From positions 496,001-560,000 of the forward strand of contig JADKAO010000002.1 in assembly GCA_016715285.1 (NCBI GenBank): a stretch of 64,000 nt of DNA, given 5' to 3'. Made by a program: the position numbers and the translations under genes. This DNA comes from Actinomycetales bacterium (GTDB taxonomy: Bacteria; Actinomycetota; Actinomycetes; Actinomycetales; Dermatophilaceae). The stretch's first letter is position 1. Every line of letters begins with the position of its first letter. A model generated the notes under the pieces. The model was not told the origin of the DNA. It worked only from the letters and a program-made list of their open reading frames with translations, and searched no databases. Shown piece by piece: positions 32,846 through 41,603 of this stretch.

Positions 32846-33892
32846 ATGAGCGAATACGACGTAGTCATCATCGGCGGCGGGCCAGCTGGCCTCTCGGCAG
32901 CCTTGGTCCTTGCCCGGGCGCGGCGGCGAGTCCTCGTCGTCGACGGGGGAAGACCGCGCAATGCGGCCGCCACACACCTGCACGGTTACCTCTCCCGCGA
33001 CGGTATGCCGCCCGCGGACTTGCTCGCTGCCGGCCGGACCGAGGTGCTCGGGTACGGCGCGGGCTTGATGTCGGGGCGGGTGACCAGCCTCGTGCGCCAT
33101 GGGTCGCGGAGGCATTGGGTGCTCCTGGCTGACGGCACGCGCGTCGCCGCTCGTCGCGTGCTGGTCACGACCGGCCTGCGTGACGAGCTGCCGGATCTTG
33201 CCGGTCTGCGTGATCGGTGGGCGCAGGATGTCTTGCACTGTCCGTATTGTCACGGGTACGAAGTGCGTGATCGCCGGCTCGGGGTGCTCGCCAACGGGTC
33301 TGGGTCGGTGCGATATGCGCTGATCGTGCGGCAGTGGAGCGATGACGTTGTCTACTTCACGGGGACGAGCACGCTCACCCCCACTGAGCGCACCCAGTTG
33401 CTCGCCCGACGGATCGAACCGGTCGAGGGGCCGATCACACGCCTGGTGATTGAGCCGGACGATCAGCTCGCTGGCCTGCTCCTCGCGGACGGGCAAGTTG
33501 TCGCGTGTGATGCGCTCTTCGTGCCGCCGCGATTTGTCCCTCATGACGAACTGCTCACGGGCGCAGGCTGCGACCTCGACGAACGAGGCTGGGTCACCGC
33601 TGACCTCGAGGGACGCACGAGCGTTCTGGGCCTCTGGGCGGCTGGCAATGTCGTCGACCCCCGCGCGCAAGTCATCACTGCCGCCGGAGCGGGATCAGCC
33701 GTCGCCATCGCGCTCAACGCCGACCTGGTGGCAGAGGACGTCGACCTCGCGGTGCAGGACTTACGCCACGGGATCAACGTTGGCCCCGGACCTGCACCCG
33801 CACCTGCACCCAAACACGCACCCACATCTACGGCCGCACCCACACCCACCCCTGCGTCGACACCCACACCCACACCCAAGGAGTCATCATGA
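32846..33892 (+). CDS. FAD/NAD(P)-dependent oxidoreductase, thioredoxin reductase-like
   Basis: The 348-residue protein starts YDVVIIGGGPAGLSAALVLA (FAD site) and has the redox-type motif CPYC in DVLHCPYCHGYEV (about 134-137). It also has a late ITAAGAGSAVAIALNADL segment. It resembles thioredoxin-reductase-fold enzymes that work on small substrates. The normal fold ends near residue 310; about 35 extra residues form a Pro/Thr/Ala-rich tail (TPTPASTPTPTPKESS) encoded by a repeated CACCCACAC-type sequence. It overlaps the small membrane gene (ATGA) and diverges from the XRE-cupin regulator. Confidence 0.83.
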   Translation: MSEYDVVIIGGGPAGLSAALVLARARRRVLVVDGGRPRNAAATHLHGYLSRDGMPPADLLAAGRTEVLGYGAGLMSGRVTSLVRHGSRRHWVLLADGTRVAARRVLVTTGLRDELPDLAGLRDRWAQDVLHCPYCHGYEVRDRRLGVLANGSGSVRYALIVRQWSDDVVYFTGTSTLTPTERTQLLARRIEPVEGPITRLVIEPDDQLAGLLLADGQVVACDALFVPPRFVPHDELLTGAGCDLDERGWVTADLEGRTSVLGLWAAGNVVDPRAQVITAAGAGSAVAIALNADLVAEDVDLAVQDLRHGINVGPGPAPAPAPKHAPTSTAAPTPTPASTPTPTPKESS

Positions 33893-34161
33893 CCATCCCC
33901 TCTGCCCCGTCTGTGACCGTCGTCGGACCCCCGACGAAACACCAACTCGCCCTGATGATTTGGCTTGCCGTCTTCCCGACGTTGACGCTGCTCAACCTGA
34001 CTCTCGGAGGCTGGTTGGCTACTTTGCCCACGGTCGTTCGGACCTTGGTGCTGGTCTCGATCGCGGTGCCGATCGTCATCTACGGGCTCATGCCCTATCT
34101 GCACCGTGCCCGTGTCCGGCTGTTGACCAGAGTGGTGCCGGACGCGGCTGCGCGGCCATAG
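33889..34161 (+). CDS. Small membrane protein coupled to the reductase
   Basis: The 90-residue protein has two membrane segments (LALMIWLAVFPTLTLLNLTL and LVLVSIAVPIVIYGLMPYL) and a basic tail. Its ATG overlaps the reductase stop, so both are made together. Small two-span proteins of this kind accompany some flavin reductases or monooxygenases, but no function is known. Confidence 0.7.
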   Translation: MTIPSAPSVTVVGPPTKHQLALMIWLAVFPTLTLLNLTLGGWLATLPTVVRTLVLVSIAVPIVIYGLMPYLHRARVRLLTRVVPDAAARP

Positions 34162-34168
34162 TTGCGCC

Positions 34169-34615
34169 ATGAGCGATTCTGCATCCGCCAGTGCGTCTGG
34201 CACCGAGTCCAGCGGTGGGAACGGCACCCGCGAAGACCCCTGGCAGCTGACGACGGCACCCGGCACTGCGGCATACCAGATGTGGCGTGATGCGGAGGCG
34301 GACCCGCCCGCTCTGGTGTGCCAAGTGGGGTCGACGACCTTGAAGTATCACCTGCGGGCGATCGAGGACCTAGCCGATTGGCTTCGGGCGCAAGGTGATT
34401 GGGTCGACCTTGGCGCCGCGGACGAGCAGAAGCCGGCCAAGCCCGGCACGGTCGAGGCGTGGGGTCGCGACGAGAGCAACCCGGTCAGCGGGTGGTACGG
34501 ACTGCGCAAGGGCTATCGCGGGCGGTTCGGGATGTACCTGCCGCCGCTGCTGGAGCGGCTGGGACTGGTCGAGCTGGAACACAACCCGCGCAACAACCGC
34601 GTCCGGGCCATCTGA
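34169..34615 (+). CDS. Conserved hypothetical protein (DUF6855-like)
   Basis: The 148-residue protein has a Ser/Ala-rich start, then DPWQLTTAPGTAAYQMWRD, LVCQVGSTTLKYHLRAIED and DEQKPAKPGTVEAWGR, ending WYGLRKGYRGRFGMYLPPLL and EHNPRNNRVRAI. I recognise this sequence type as a widespread actinobacterial family that I believe is DUF6855; no function is assigned. It has no signal or membrane segment and starts eight bases after the small membrane gene. Confidence 0.72.
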   Translation: MSDSASASASGTESSGGNGTREDPWQLTTAPGTAAYQMWRDAEADPPALVCQVGSTTLKYHLRAIEDLADWLRAQGDWVDLGAADEQKPAKPGTVEAWGRDESNPVSGWYGLRKGYRGRFGMYLPPLLERLGLVELEHNPRNNRVRAI

Positions 34616-34675
34616 CGTCTCGGGCAGCCGTTAGTTCCTCCCGGGCTCTGCGATCGAGCCAGAGACGCTAGCGAC

Positions 34676-35026
34676 TCATGCCCGCAGGATCGACGACACC
34701 TTCTTGCCACGGGCGAGTTCATCAACGAGTTTGTCGAGGTAGCGGATCTGCCGCATGAGCGGGTCCTCGATCTCCTCCACGCGGTAGCCGCAGATCACCC
34801 CGGTGATGAGCGCGGCGTTGGGGTTGAAAGCCGGCGCGTCAGCAAAGAAGCGCTCCATCGTGCGGCCGTCGGCCAGAGCCACTGCCAGCCCTGCCGCGTC
34901 ATACCCGGTGAGCCAGGCGATGATCTCGTCAACCTCGGCAGCAGTGCGACCTTTGCGTTGCACCTTCGCGACGTAGAGCGGATAGATGCTGGCAAAGGGT
35001 GTCTGGAAGATCCGATGTCCCGCCAT
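34676..35026 (-). CDS. DUF2200 family protein
   Basis: The 116-residue protein reads MAGHRIFQTPFASIYPLYV, then VQRKGRTAAEVDEIIAWLTG and NPNAALITGVICGYRVEEIEDPLMRQIRYLDKLVDEL (shortened GVICGYRVEEIEDP...RYLDKLVDELA). This is the complete DUF2200 pattern, a small soluble family of unknown function. I chose ATG 35026 over one two codons upstream because the GGAG is seven bases away from it. Confidence 0.82.
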   Translation of the reverse strand: MAGHRIFQTPFASIYPLYVAKVQRKGRTAAEVDEIIAWLTGYDAAGLAVALADGRTMERFFADAPAFNPNAALITGVICGYRVEEIEDPLMRQIRYLDKLVDELARGKKVSSILRA

Positions 35027-35101
35027 GCACATGCTCCTTGTCCACCCACACCGCATACACCCATCACCGCGTCACTGCCAACGTCACGCGGCCGACCGAG
35101 G

Positions 35102-36517
35102 CTAGCTCGGCTGCGAGGGCTGTGAGGGCTCGGATTCGGTCTCGGGCTCGGGGACAGCCACGCCCTCTTCCAGCGACATCCGCAGCGGCCGCCGGAAGAA
35201 ACGCGTCAGCACCATGACAACAACGACCCCGGCGACGAACCAGTACATGCCGTAGCGGAACGAATCCGGGGACAAGTTGATCCAGAGCACCGCGGTGGAA
35301 AACACCCCGAGGGCTGGCAAGACGATGTTGGTAAAGATCTCCTTAGGCGTCTTCACGAGCTTCTTGCGCCACGCGAAGTAGACGATCACCGTGAGGTTGA
35401 CGAAGGTGAACGCCATCAGCGCGCCGAAGTTGATCAGCGCCGCGACAAAGTCGAGGTTCAGCGGAATCGCGAGCAACGAGACCACACCGACAAAGATCAC
35501 CGAGATAGCAGGCGTCCGGAATCGCGGGTGCACATAGGACAACCCGCGGGAGATCGGCCCGCGGCCATTGCGACCCATGACGAAGAGCATGCGCGAGACG
35601 GACGCGTGCGATGCCAGCCCGGACGCAACCGTGGCCGCAAAGGCTGCCGCCGTGAGGAAGGCCTTGAAGAGGTTGCCGCCGATGAGCTCGGCCATCTCGG
35701 GCAAGGCACTGTTTTGCAGCGCGTCCTCGCTGAACCCCTCCATCGTCGGGAAGACCGACTGCGCGAACCAGCCGGCGATGAAGAAGATCGCGCCACCGAT
35801 GAGCAGCGTCAGCAGGATCGCCCGCGGCACCGTGTCGGCGTCCTTGGCTTCTTCGGTGTACATCGTGATCGCGTCGAAGCCGATGAACGAGAAACAGACG
35901 ATCGTCGCGCCCGTGATCACGGGACCGAGTGACGCGCCTTCGTGCCAGAGGGGGGTGGTCGAGAACGGGGTCCCGTTGCCCTCACCGGCCATGAGTTGCC
36001 GCCACGTGAGGAACACGAAGACGACGATGAGGAGGATCGAGAACATGACGAGTATGCCGTTGAGCCGGGAGGTGTTGCTCATGCTGAACAGCACCAGCGC
36101 GGTGATCATGAGGACAACCAACACAACCCACACCGCGGGCGGGACGTCCGGGAAGAACGCCTCCAGATAGCTGCGCAGGATCAACGCGTTGACGAGCGGC
36201 AACAACAGATAGTCCAGCAGCGAGGACCACCCGATGAGGAACCCGACATTGGGGTGCATCGTCTCGGAGGCATAGGTGTATGCCGAGCCAGCTGACGGGA
36301 AGACTCGCACCATCCGGCCATAGCTCACCGCCGTGAACGCCATCGCGACCATCGCCATGAGGTAGGCGAGCGGCACCAGGCTGTTGGTCTCCTCGGACAC
36401 AATGCCGAAGGTGTCGAAGATGACCGTTGGGGTCATGTACCCCAAGCCCAGGCCAACAATGGCCATGGTCCCTAAGGACCGATGGAGCGTCCCGGACGAC
36501 GGCGACGGGATCGGCAT
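35102..36517 (-). CDS. APC-family amino acid permease
   Basis: The 471-residue protein has about twelve membrane segments. It opens with LGTMAIVGLGLGYMTPTVIF, whose unwound-helix glycines bind the substrate backbone in APC carriers, and has FPSAGSAYTYASETM and FSFIGFDAITMYTEEAKD, the family's conserved sixth-helix region. The tail is acidic and Ser/Pro-rich. ATG 36517 follows GGAGGTGCGT; the start codon lies inside a GTATGCC motif. The gene follows a Usp gene on the same strand, 149 bases away. The substrate (amino acid or amine) is not predictable. Confidence 0.87.
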   Translation of the reverse strand: MPIPSPSSGTLHRSLGTMAIVGLGLGYMTPTVIFDTFGIVSEETNSLVPLAYLMAMVAMAFTAVSYGRMVRVFPSAGSAYTYASETMHPNVGFLIGWSSLLDYLLLPLVNALILRSYLEAFFPDVPPAVWVVLVVLMITALVLFSMSNTSRLNGILVMFSILLIVVFVFLTWRQLMAGEGNGTPFSTTPLWHEGASLGPVITGATIVCFSFIGFDAITMYTEEAKDADTVPRAILLTLLIGGAIFFIAGWFAQSVFPTMEGFSEDALQNSALPEMAELIGGNLFKAFLTAAAFAATVASGLASHASVSRMLFVMGRNGRGPISRGLSYVHPRFRTPAISVIFVGVVSLLAIPLNLDFVAALINFGALMAFTFVNLTVIVYFAWRKKLVKTPKEIFTNIVLPALGVFSTAVLWINLSPDSFRYGMYWFVAGVVVVMVLTRFFRRPLRMSLEEGVAVPEPETESEPSQPSQPS

Positions 36518-36666
36518 ACGCACCTCCATGGTTGGGCACAGCGAGCGCCGGGAGGCTTAGGCCGGTGCCATCCACCGAGTGGCGCCATCGCCGTCCGAGT
36601 GATCCGGATCCTAGTGGCGCAGTGGGTAATGCGCGCTAGGTGAGACGGCAATCTTTCGGTTTGGAC

Positions 36667-37563
36667 TCAATCCCCGTGGACCAGCTCGGGGATAACGTAG
36701 TCGCGCGGCACGACGATCATCGGCACCGGGAGCGCGTGGAGGATGGTGTTGGCCGATGCGCCTAGGAAGAGCCGCTTGGGTCCACCGAGCCGGCTCGAGC
36801 CCACCATGACGATCTCGCTCGACTCGAACTCGAGCGCGTGAACACATTCCTCCAGCGACCTGCCCGTGCCGAGGACACCTGTCACCGGGAAGTCGTCGGG
36901 GAGGACGTCGTTGGCCTGCGCGACCAGGTCGTCGACGTGCCGCTCCGCGATCGCGTGGATCTCGTGCCGCGCGTCCTCGGAGCGCTCCTTGCCCATGGCA
37001 AGCAGCGAGATGAGGCGCAGCGGCACGTGCCAGTCGTCCGCAAGCCCGATCGCCAACTCGACCAAGACCTCAGCCCCTGGCAGGAGGCCGGTCGCACACG
37101 TGAGCCGGGTAATCGCCGGGTGGGGTTCGTAGTCGACGGGCGCCAACGCGACCGGAACCGGAGACGAGTGGAGCAAGGAGCCAGCGCTACTCCCGATCGA
37201 GAACCGGCCAATGAGTCCGCGATGGGCCGCGCCGATGACGATGAAGTGCGCCTCAATGCCGTATGCCGGGTCGGTCGCCGCCTCGACCAATCCCTCGGCA
37301 ATCGACTCGGCCCGTACGACGTGACCCTGCGCGTGAACGCCTTCCGGGACAAGCGCGAGCGCCTCGTCGATCCACTCCTGACCTTGCTTGTCCATGGCCG
37401 ATTGGTAGGCCCGGTCCGGGGAGTACATATCGAACGTTGGCGTGTCGAGCGGCAATACGACGACGATGTCGAGCGCTGCCCGCCGCGACCCCGCAAGCGT
37501 CGACGCCAACCTCACTGCGTCCACCCCGCGTTGGTTGGACACATATCCCACGACCAGTCGCAC
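36667..37563 (-). CDS. Universal stress protein, two Usp domains
   Basis: The 298-residue protein has two Usp domains with ATP-loop segments VIGAAHRGLIGRFSIGSSAG and MVGSSRLGGPKRLFLGASAN. It begins MRLVVGYVSNQRGVDAVRLA. The loops differ from those of the other Usp (14687-15526), so this is not a recent copy. It lies upstream of an APC permease on the same strand; Usp-permease pairs are common in actinobacteria and suggest stress-linked control of uptake. Confidence 0.85.
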   Translation of the reverse strand: MRLVVGYVSNQRGVDAVRLASTLAGSRRAALDIVVVLPLDTPTFDMYSPDRAYQSAMDKQGQEWIDEALALVPEGVHAQGHVVRAESIAEGLVEAATDPAYGIEAHFIVIGAAHRGLIGRFSIGSSAGSLLHSSPVPVALAPVDYEPHPAITRLTCATGLLPGAEVLVELAIGLADDWHVPLRLISLLAMGKERSEDARHEIHAIAERHVDDLVAQANDVLPDDFPVTGVLGTGRSLEECVHALEFESSEIVMVGSSRLGGPKRLFLGASANTILHALPVPMIVVPRDYVIPELVHGD

Positions 37564-37624
37564 AGCGTCTCCTCCCGTTGTCGCACCCCGCTTGGGGTTG
37601 AGTCAGGGTAGCGGCCCGGCTGGT

Positions 37625-38013
37625 TTGGTGCGCCCCCTCAGGGCCGAAGTTTGCGGTCAGCGAGACTCAAGCCCGCATTTGCGCCCACCAATGCGTTGAG
37701 AGCAAAGGTGAGACATCGGCGGGACCAAGCTCGGGCGAGTGAGCGAACTAGCGCGGCTGGCCGAGGCGGCTGGATAACGCAGCTGGCCAAGGGGGCTGAC
37801 TAACGCGGCGGTCACAGCGGGATCCCTGACCCCGAGTAGAAGGGCACAAACGCAGGGTTCAGCAATCCTGAAGCCTGCATCTTTGCCCAGCTACTCGTTG
37901 CGCGCGAAGGTGAGACGTCGGCGGGACCGAGCTCGCGTGAGTGAGCGAGGTAGCGTGGCTGGCCGAGGCGGCTGGATAACGCAGCTGGCCAAGGGGGCTG
38001 GCTAAGAGGCGCG
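37625..38013. repeat. Intergenic repeat block: palindromic elements and tandem units
   Basis: There is no gene in this block. A clear palindromic element lies at 37835-37895 (arms AGTAG..GGGC.CAAA..GCAGG..TTCAG and the complement) and a diverged one at about 37625-37691. The sequence between and after them (GAGACGTCGGCGGGACCGAG, GTGAGTGAGCGA, GGCTGGATAACGCAGCTGGC) is repeated at a period near 200 bp and is related to the 42.6-43.2 kb block. The repeats run into the truncated vapC gene. Confidence 0.75.
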
Positions 38014-38157
38014 CTAGCCCGGCTGGCTGAGGGGGCTGGCTAAGGGGCTGGCGAGCGCGGCGGTGTCCGCGGTGCCCCTCACTCCGAGCAGCACTTCGGC
38101 GTCGGGCTCCCCGAAGACGATGGCCACGAGGGCCGACGTGTCCACGACGAGCGTCAC
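38014..38157 (-). pseudogene. vapC: Truncated VapC toxin (N-terminal stub)
   Basis: GTG 38157 overlaps the vapB stop (GTGA). The frame reads VTLVVDTSALVAIVFGEPDA EVLLG, a perfect PIN N-terminus with the first catalytic Asp, then changes at once into repeat-encoded residues (TADTAALASPLASPLSQPG) and stops at 38014. About 100 residues with the other acidic positions are gone. The toxin was therefore destroyed by insertion or recombination of the intergenic repeats, leaving the antitoxin intact. Confidence 0.78.
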
Positions 38158-38405
38158 GTGGGTATGCCGTCCGCGTCGTACCCGAGGATGTGATCGGGCG
38201 TGCGGTTGTCGATCATCGCCCGGACTCGGCCGCGCGCGATGATCGCTCGCAGATCAGTGTCGTCGCTGACGCTCACCCGGGCGCGCACCCGTTGCAGCCG
38301 TTCCTCTATAGCCCGCCGGGCAGCGACCGTGATGCTTTCGCCCGTCGCGGCCGCGAGCTCGCGGGCAAGTCGATCCGTGTCTGGGTCCTTGATATTCAAA
38401 GCCAT
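38154..38405 (-). CDS. vapB: VapB-type antitoxin, orphaned
   Basis: The 83-residue protein MALNIKDPDTDRLARELAAA continues GESITVAARRAIEERLQRVR, the ribbon-helix-helix pattern of Rv0623-like VapB antitoxins. Its partner toxin is only a stub (38014-38157), so it is an orphan. It may still bind DNA and repress its promoter or neutralise related toxins. The final Gly-Ile-Pro-Thr uses the rare ATA codon inside a GTATGCC motif. Confidence 0.83.
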   Translation of the reverse strand: MALNIKDPDTDRLARELAAATGESITVAARRAIEERLQRVRARVSVSDDTDLRAIIARGRVRAMIDNRTPDHILGYDADGIPT

Positions 38406-38583
38406 GCTTCAACGTATCCGGATGATTTCTTCCCTATAGGAAAGATTGGCAGGAGCTGGGGGTCCTTCCGATGCCAACCGTTGACACCCGGCATACCCCT
38501 GCCGCATCTCCAGGCTGACGCAAGCCGAGACCGCGCCGAGCCCTGGGCCGCGTCGGCCCACGCCGCTCCCGCCGCTCGCCGAG

Positions 38584-39540
38584 TTAGTCGGCGTATTGCG
38601 CAATGTTGGCGCGAGAGATCTCGACGATCGCCGCGCGCAACTCCGGCGGATCAAGAATCTCGGCCCGGTCCCCGAGGCCGGCGAGGAGGCCGGCCGTGGG
38701 CCCGAGGCGAGCGAGCGCAGTGACCTCCTGCAGCCCCGCCCCCGCGTTGACGATCTCGGTCACCTGCCCGGCGAGACCGAGCACGTACTTCACTAGAGGC
38801 AGCGTCTCCTCACGCACCCGAACCCGAACCACGACACCGCCACGCGAGCGCAACGACTCCCGCGCTGCAGCCCAGGCCTGCCCCAGGCTCACCTCGACCG
38901 GCGCGAACTCCTCGCCCGTCTCGGCCACGGCGACGACCCGATCGATGCGGTAGGTCCGCTGTTCGCCGGTGTCGTGTCGCCGAGCGAGGAGGTACCACGT
39001 CGGCCCGGCGAGGACGAGCCCGAACGGTTGGAGCCGCCGGGTCCTCGCCTGCTGACCTACCGCCCGATAGATCACGTCGACGGTCCGACGCCGGGCTGCG
39101 GCGGCGGCGAGTTCTGGCACCCACGCTGGTGGCTCTTGCGGAGCTCCCCATCCCTCCGGCGCGACGAGGAGCCACCTAGTGAGGTCGCCCAAGCTCCGCG
39201 CCACGTCGTCCGACAGTACTGCCTCCAACTTGCCTCGCGCAGAACGAAATTCGACCCCTCTGCCAAGCGCTTGTGCCGCCGCCTCGCCTCCTGGGAGGAA
39301 GAGCGCCGTCGCCTCACCCGGTGTCAGCCCCGCCCGCTCCGGCCGGTACCCCGGCACCAACGCGAATCCGCCGCCCCGGCCGTGCACGGCATACACGGGC
39401 ACGCCGGAGAGGGAGAGCGCGTCGAGATCGCGCAGGACGGTCCGACGGGAGACCCCGAGCCGGCGCGCGAGGTGCGCTGCGGACAGTCGCTCGTGGCGGC
39501 GCAGGAGCGCGACGAGGTCGAGGAGCCGGTCAGCGCGCAT
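38584..39540 (-). CDS. WYL-domain transcriptional regulator
   Basis: The 318-residue protein has an N-terminal helix-turn-helix (LSAAHLARRLGVSRRTVLRD) with the family GVPVYAVHGRGGGFALVPGY. A WYL domain follows about 150-220 (LVLAGPTWYLLARRHDTGEQ, RTYRIDRVV) and then a C-terminal WCX-like part. WYL domains sense nucleic acid or small ligands. It diverges from a DinB-type gene, with a palindrome GGTGAC-GCATGAT-GTCACC between them, so it probably controls that gene. Confidence 0.87.
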   Translation of the reverse strand: MRADRLLDLVALLRRHERLSAAHLARRLGVSRRTVLRDLDALSLSGVPVYAVHGRGGGFALVPGYRPERAGLTPGEATALFLPGGEAAAQALGRGVEFRSARGKLEAVLSDDVARSLGDLTRWLLVAPEGWGAPQEPPAWVPELAAAAARRRTVDVIYRAVGQQARTRRLQPFGLVLAGPTWYLLARRHDTGEQRTYRIDRVVAVAETGEEFAPVEVSLGQAWAAARESLRSRGGVVVRVRVREETLPLVKYVLGLAGQVTEIVNAGAGLQEVTALARLGPTAGLLAGLGDRAEILDPPELRAAIVEISRANIAQYAD

Positions 39541-39560
39541 GGCTCAAGTCTTATGGAAAA

Positions 39561-39605
39561 GGTGACGCATGATGTCACCGAAACGCTCCTAACCTCGGTG
39601 ACGCA
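39561..39605. promoter_or_regulatory. Candidate operator between the WYL regulator and the TIGR03086-like gene
   Basis: GGTGAC (39561-39566) and GTCACC (39574-39579) form an inverted repeat around GCATGAT; the half-site GGTGACGCA recurs at 39597-39605. The 100-base divergent intergenic region contains little else, so this is a likely binding site for the WYL regulator. Confidence 0.5.
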
Positions 39606-39640
39606 CCCGCTGGACCAGGCGGCATACAAGAGGAGTTCCC

Positions 39641-40279
39641 ATGACGACCGCGCCCGACCTTCGCTCCCAGCTCTTTGCTGCGCAAGATTGGTATGCCGTG
39701 CTCGTCGCCGGCGTCGACACGGGGGAGCTCTCGCGGCCGACGCCGTGTGCTGAGTTCGACGTGCGGATGCTCATGACGCATGTGGGGGTGGTGCTCGACA
39801 AGATCATTGGTTTCGCGACCGATCACCGGGATCTCTATCGCGACCACGAGCTATCGCCTGCGGAGATGCGGGCCGCCGCGGAAGAATTGGCGCGCGAGCG
39901 GATCGACGGGCGCAGTGCGTCGGAGCTGGCCGAGTCGGTGCGGGCGCAGACTTCTCGGGCTCGGGAGGTCTGGACCGATGCGGTCTTGGACACGCCGATC
40001 CAACTGGGATGGGGGCCGGTGCTGCCCGGTCGGGTGGTGACCGCGATCTACCTCATGGAGGTCCTGTCGCACGCGTGGGACCTCGCGACCGCGACCGGCC
40101 AACCCAGTGAGGCTCCCGGCGGGCTCGGGCACGCTGGATTGGCGGCGGCGCGGGCCGGGCTGCCGGCGGAACCGCGGGGGATCGAGCACGGCATACCGTT
40201 TGGTCCGGTGGTGGAGTCGGCGCCCGATGCTGGGCCGACCGAGCAGATGGTCAACTGGACCGGCCGGGCGTCTCGCTAA
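39641..40279 (+). CDS. TIGR03086-family metal-binding protein (mycothiol maleylpyruvate isomerase-like)
   Basis: The 212-residue protein has the DinB-like fold with VDTGELSRPTPCAEFDVRML (Cys/Asp region), LMTHVGVVLDKIIG with the first His and VLSHAWDLATATGQ with the second. It ends FGPVVESAPDAGPTEQMVNWTGR, the TIGR03086 signature. Members resemble mycothiol-dependent maleylpyruvate isomerase N-terminal domains; their own reaction is unknown. It is divergent from the WYL regulator. The motif YAV at residues 18-20 and Gly-Ile-Pro near the end come from GTATGCCG copies. Confidence 0.83.
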   Translation: MTTAPDLRSQLFAAQDWYAVLVAGVDTGELSRPTPCAEFDVRMLMTHVGVVLDKIIGFATDHRDLYRDHELSPAEMRAAAEELARERIDGRSASELAESVRAQTSRAREVWTDAVLDTPIQLGWGPVLPGRVVTAIYLMEVLSHAWDLATATGQPSEAPGGLGHAGLAAARAGLPAEPRGIEHGIPFGPVVESAPDAGPTEQMVNWTGRASR

Positions 40280-40837
40280 GCGCCTCGCGCACTCTTGCTT
40301 TGCCGCGGGCCTGCTCTGCTTTTCCGCGTGCATGCTCCTGCTTTGCCGCGGGCCTGCTCCTGCTTGCTCCCGTAACGCTCGATAGGAGGGCACAAATGCG
40401 GGGTTCAGCGAGCTCGAAGCCTGCGTTTGCGCCCTCCCGGAATGCCTCCTGCGCGCTACCCGCCTGCTACCTGTGTGCGCCTGAGTGATCCTTGCGGCCC
40501 TCCCGGAATGCTCCCTGAGTGCTCCTGCGCGCCTTTCCTAGCAACGCGATCGGGGCCAATTGACCCCTACCCGGTCTGGGAAACCCGCAATTGCGCTCGT
40601 TCGTGGAGGTGCCAGTCGATGTGAGGGCACAAAAGCAGGGTTCAAGGGGGTCCGAAGCCTGCGTTTGCGCCCTCCCACGCGTGGTGGGGGCCGCCGACGA
40701 CCAAGGCTCAGGGCGCGGTTCAGGCGGGGATAGCAGGGCACAAAGCGGGTCGAGGCTCCGAAGCCTGCGTTTGGCCTCGCGGGGTGGGGCGCGCCGACGA
40801 CCAAGGCTCAGTCTGCGGGCGCGGCGACGACCAAGGC
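40280..40837. repeat. Intergenic block with palindromic elements and duplicated tetR 3' end
   Basis: There is no gene here. Palindromic elements related to those at 37.8 and 42.7 kb lie at 40384-40438, 40621-40678 and (truncated) 40729-40775. CTGCTTTGCCGCGGGCCTG repeats near 40296 and 40332. GACGACCAAGGCTCAG, matching the 3' end of the tetR gene, recurs at about 40697, 40797 and 40828. Confidence 0.7.
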
Positions 40838-41560
40838 TCAGGGCGCGGGCGCGGCGACGACCAGGCTCAGGGCGTGGCGGAGGGTGGATTCATACAGCTC
40901 CTCCGCGTCCGCGATCTCGCCCAGGTGGCCGAAGACCTCGCGTGATACGCCCGCGATCAGCAGCGTCCAGGCATCGATACCCGCGAGCAGGAGCTCAGGC
41001 GTGAGGTCAGCGGTGTCGATCTCGCGACCAAGGTCGTCAGCGATCGCCGCGGCCGACGCGCGAGCCGCCGGCGAGATCCCATCCGCGTTCGGCGCAGTCG
41101 CCATCCCCAGGTGAGCCATGTCCGCGAGGATCCGGAGGAGCAGGAACTGGACGCGGGTACCAGCGGGCGTCGTGCGGTCCCCGGGTGCGGCATACCCCGG
41201 CACTGGCGACCCAAAAAGCAACGCCCAATCGAAGGGGTGTGCCACGCCCCACTCGCGCACCGCCCTTCCGGTGGCGAGGAATCGTTCACGCACATCACCC
41301 CGCGGGACCGCCGCCTCAGCCCGCTCGGCCGCGTCGCCGAGCGCGGTGAACGACTCGACGATGAGCCGCGTCAGCAACTCATCGCGGCTCGCGACATAGC
41401 GATAGAGGGCCGAGGAGGCCATCCCGAGTTCACGCGCGATGGCCCGCAGTGACAACCCCGCGGCACCGACTTCACCCAAGTGCCGCCGGGCAATGGTGAG
41501 GATGGCGGCCTCCAGACGCTCACGGTTTTCGGCTCGTATGCCGCGTGCTGGCTTTCCCAT
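40838..41560 (-). CDS. TetR-family transcriptional regulator
   Basis: The 240-residue protein has a TetR helix-turn-helix (LSLRAIARELGMASSALYRY, about 36-55) preceded by AAILTIARRHLGEVGAAG. Its C-terminal ligand domain has RFLATGRAVREWGVAHPFDW and LFGSPVPGYAAPG, typical of the WHG-type C-terminal group. It diverges from the NAD-binding epimerase-like gene. The perfect palindrome AGAGCAGTGCTCT (41604-41616) and a second copy at 41653-41667 lie between them, so it probably represses that gene and itself. Confidence 0.88.
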   Translation of the reverse strand: MGKPARGIRAENRERLEAAILTIARRHLGEVGAAGLSLRAIARELGMASSALYRYVASRDELLTRLIVESFTALGDAAERAEAAVPRGDVRERFLATGRAVREWGVAHPFDWALLFGSPVPGYAAPGDRTTPAGTRVQFLLLRILADMAHLGMATAPNADGISPAARASAAAIADDLGREIDTADLTPELLLAGIDAWTLLIAGVSREVFGHLGEIADAEELYESTLRHALSLVVAAPAP

Positions 41561-41603
41561 CCCGCCATCCTCCCAGCGTGGGTGCCCCGGTGTCCAGAAA
41601 GCG

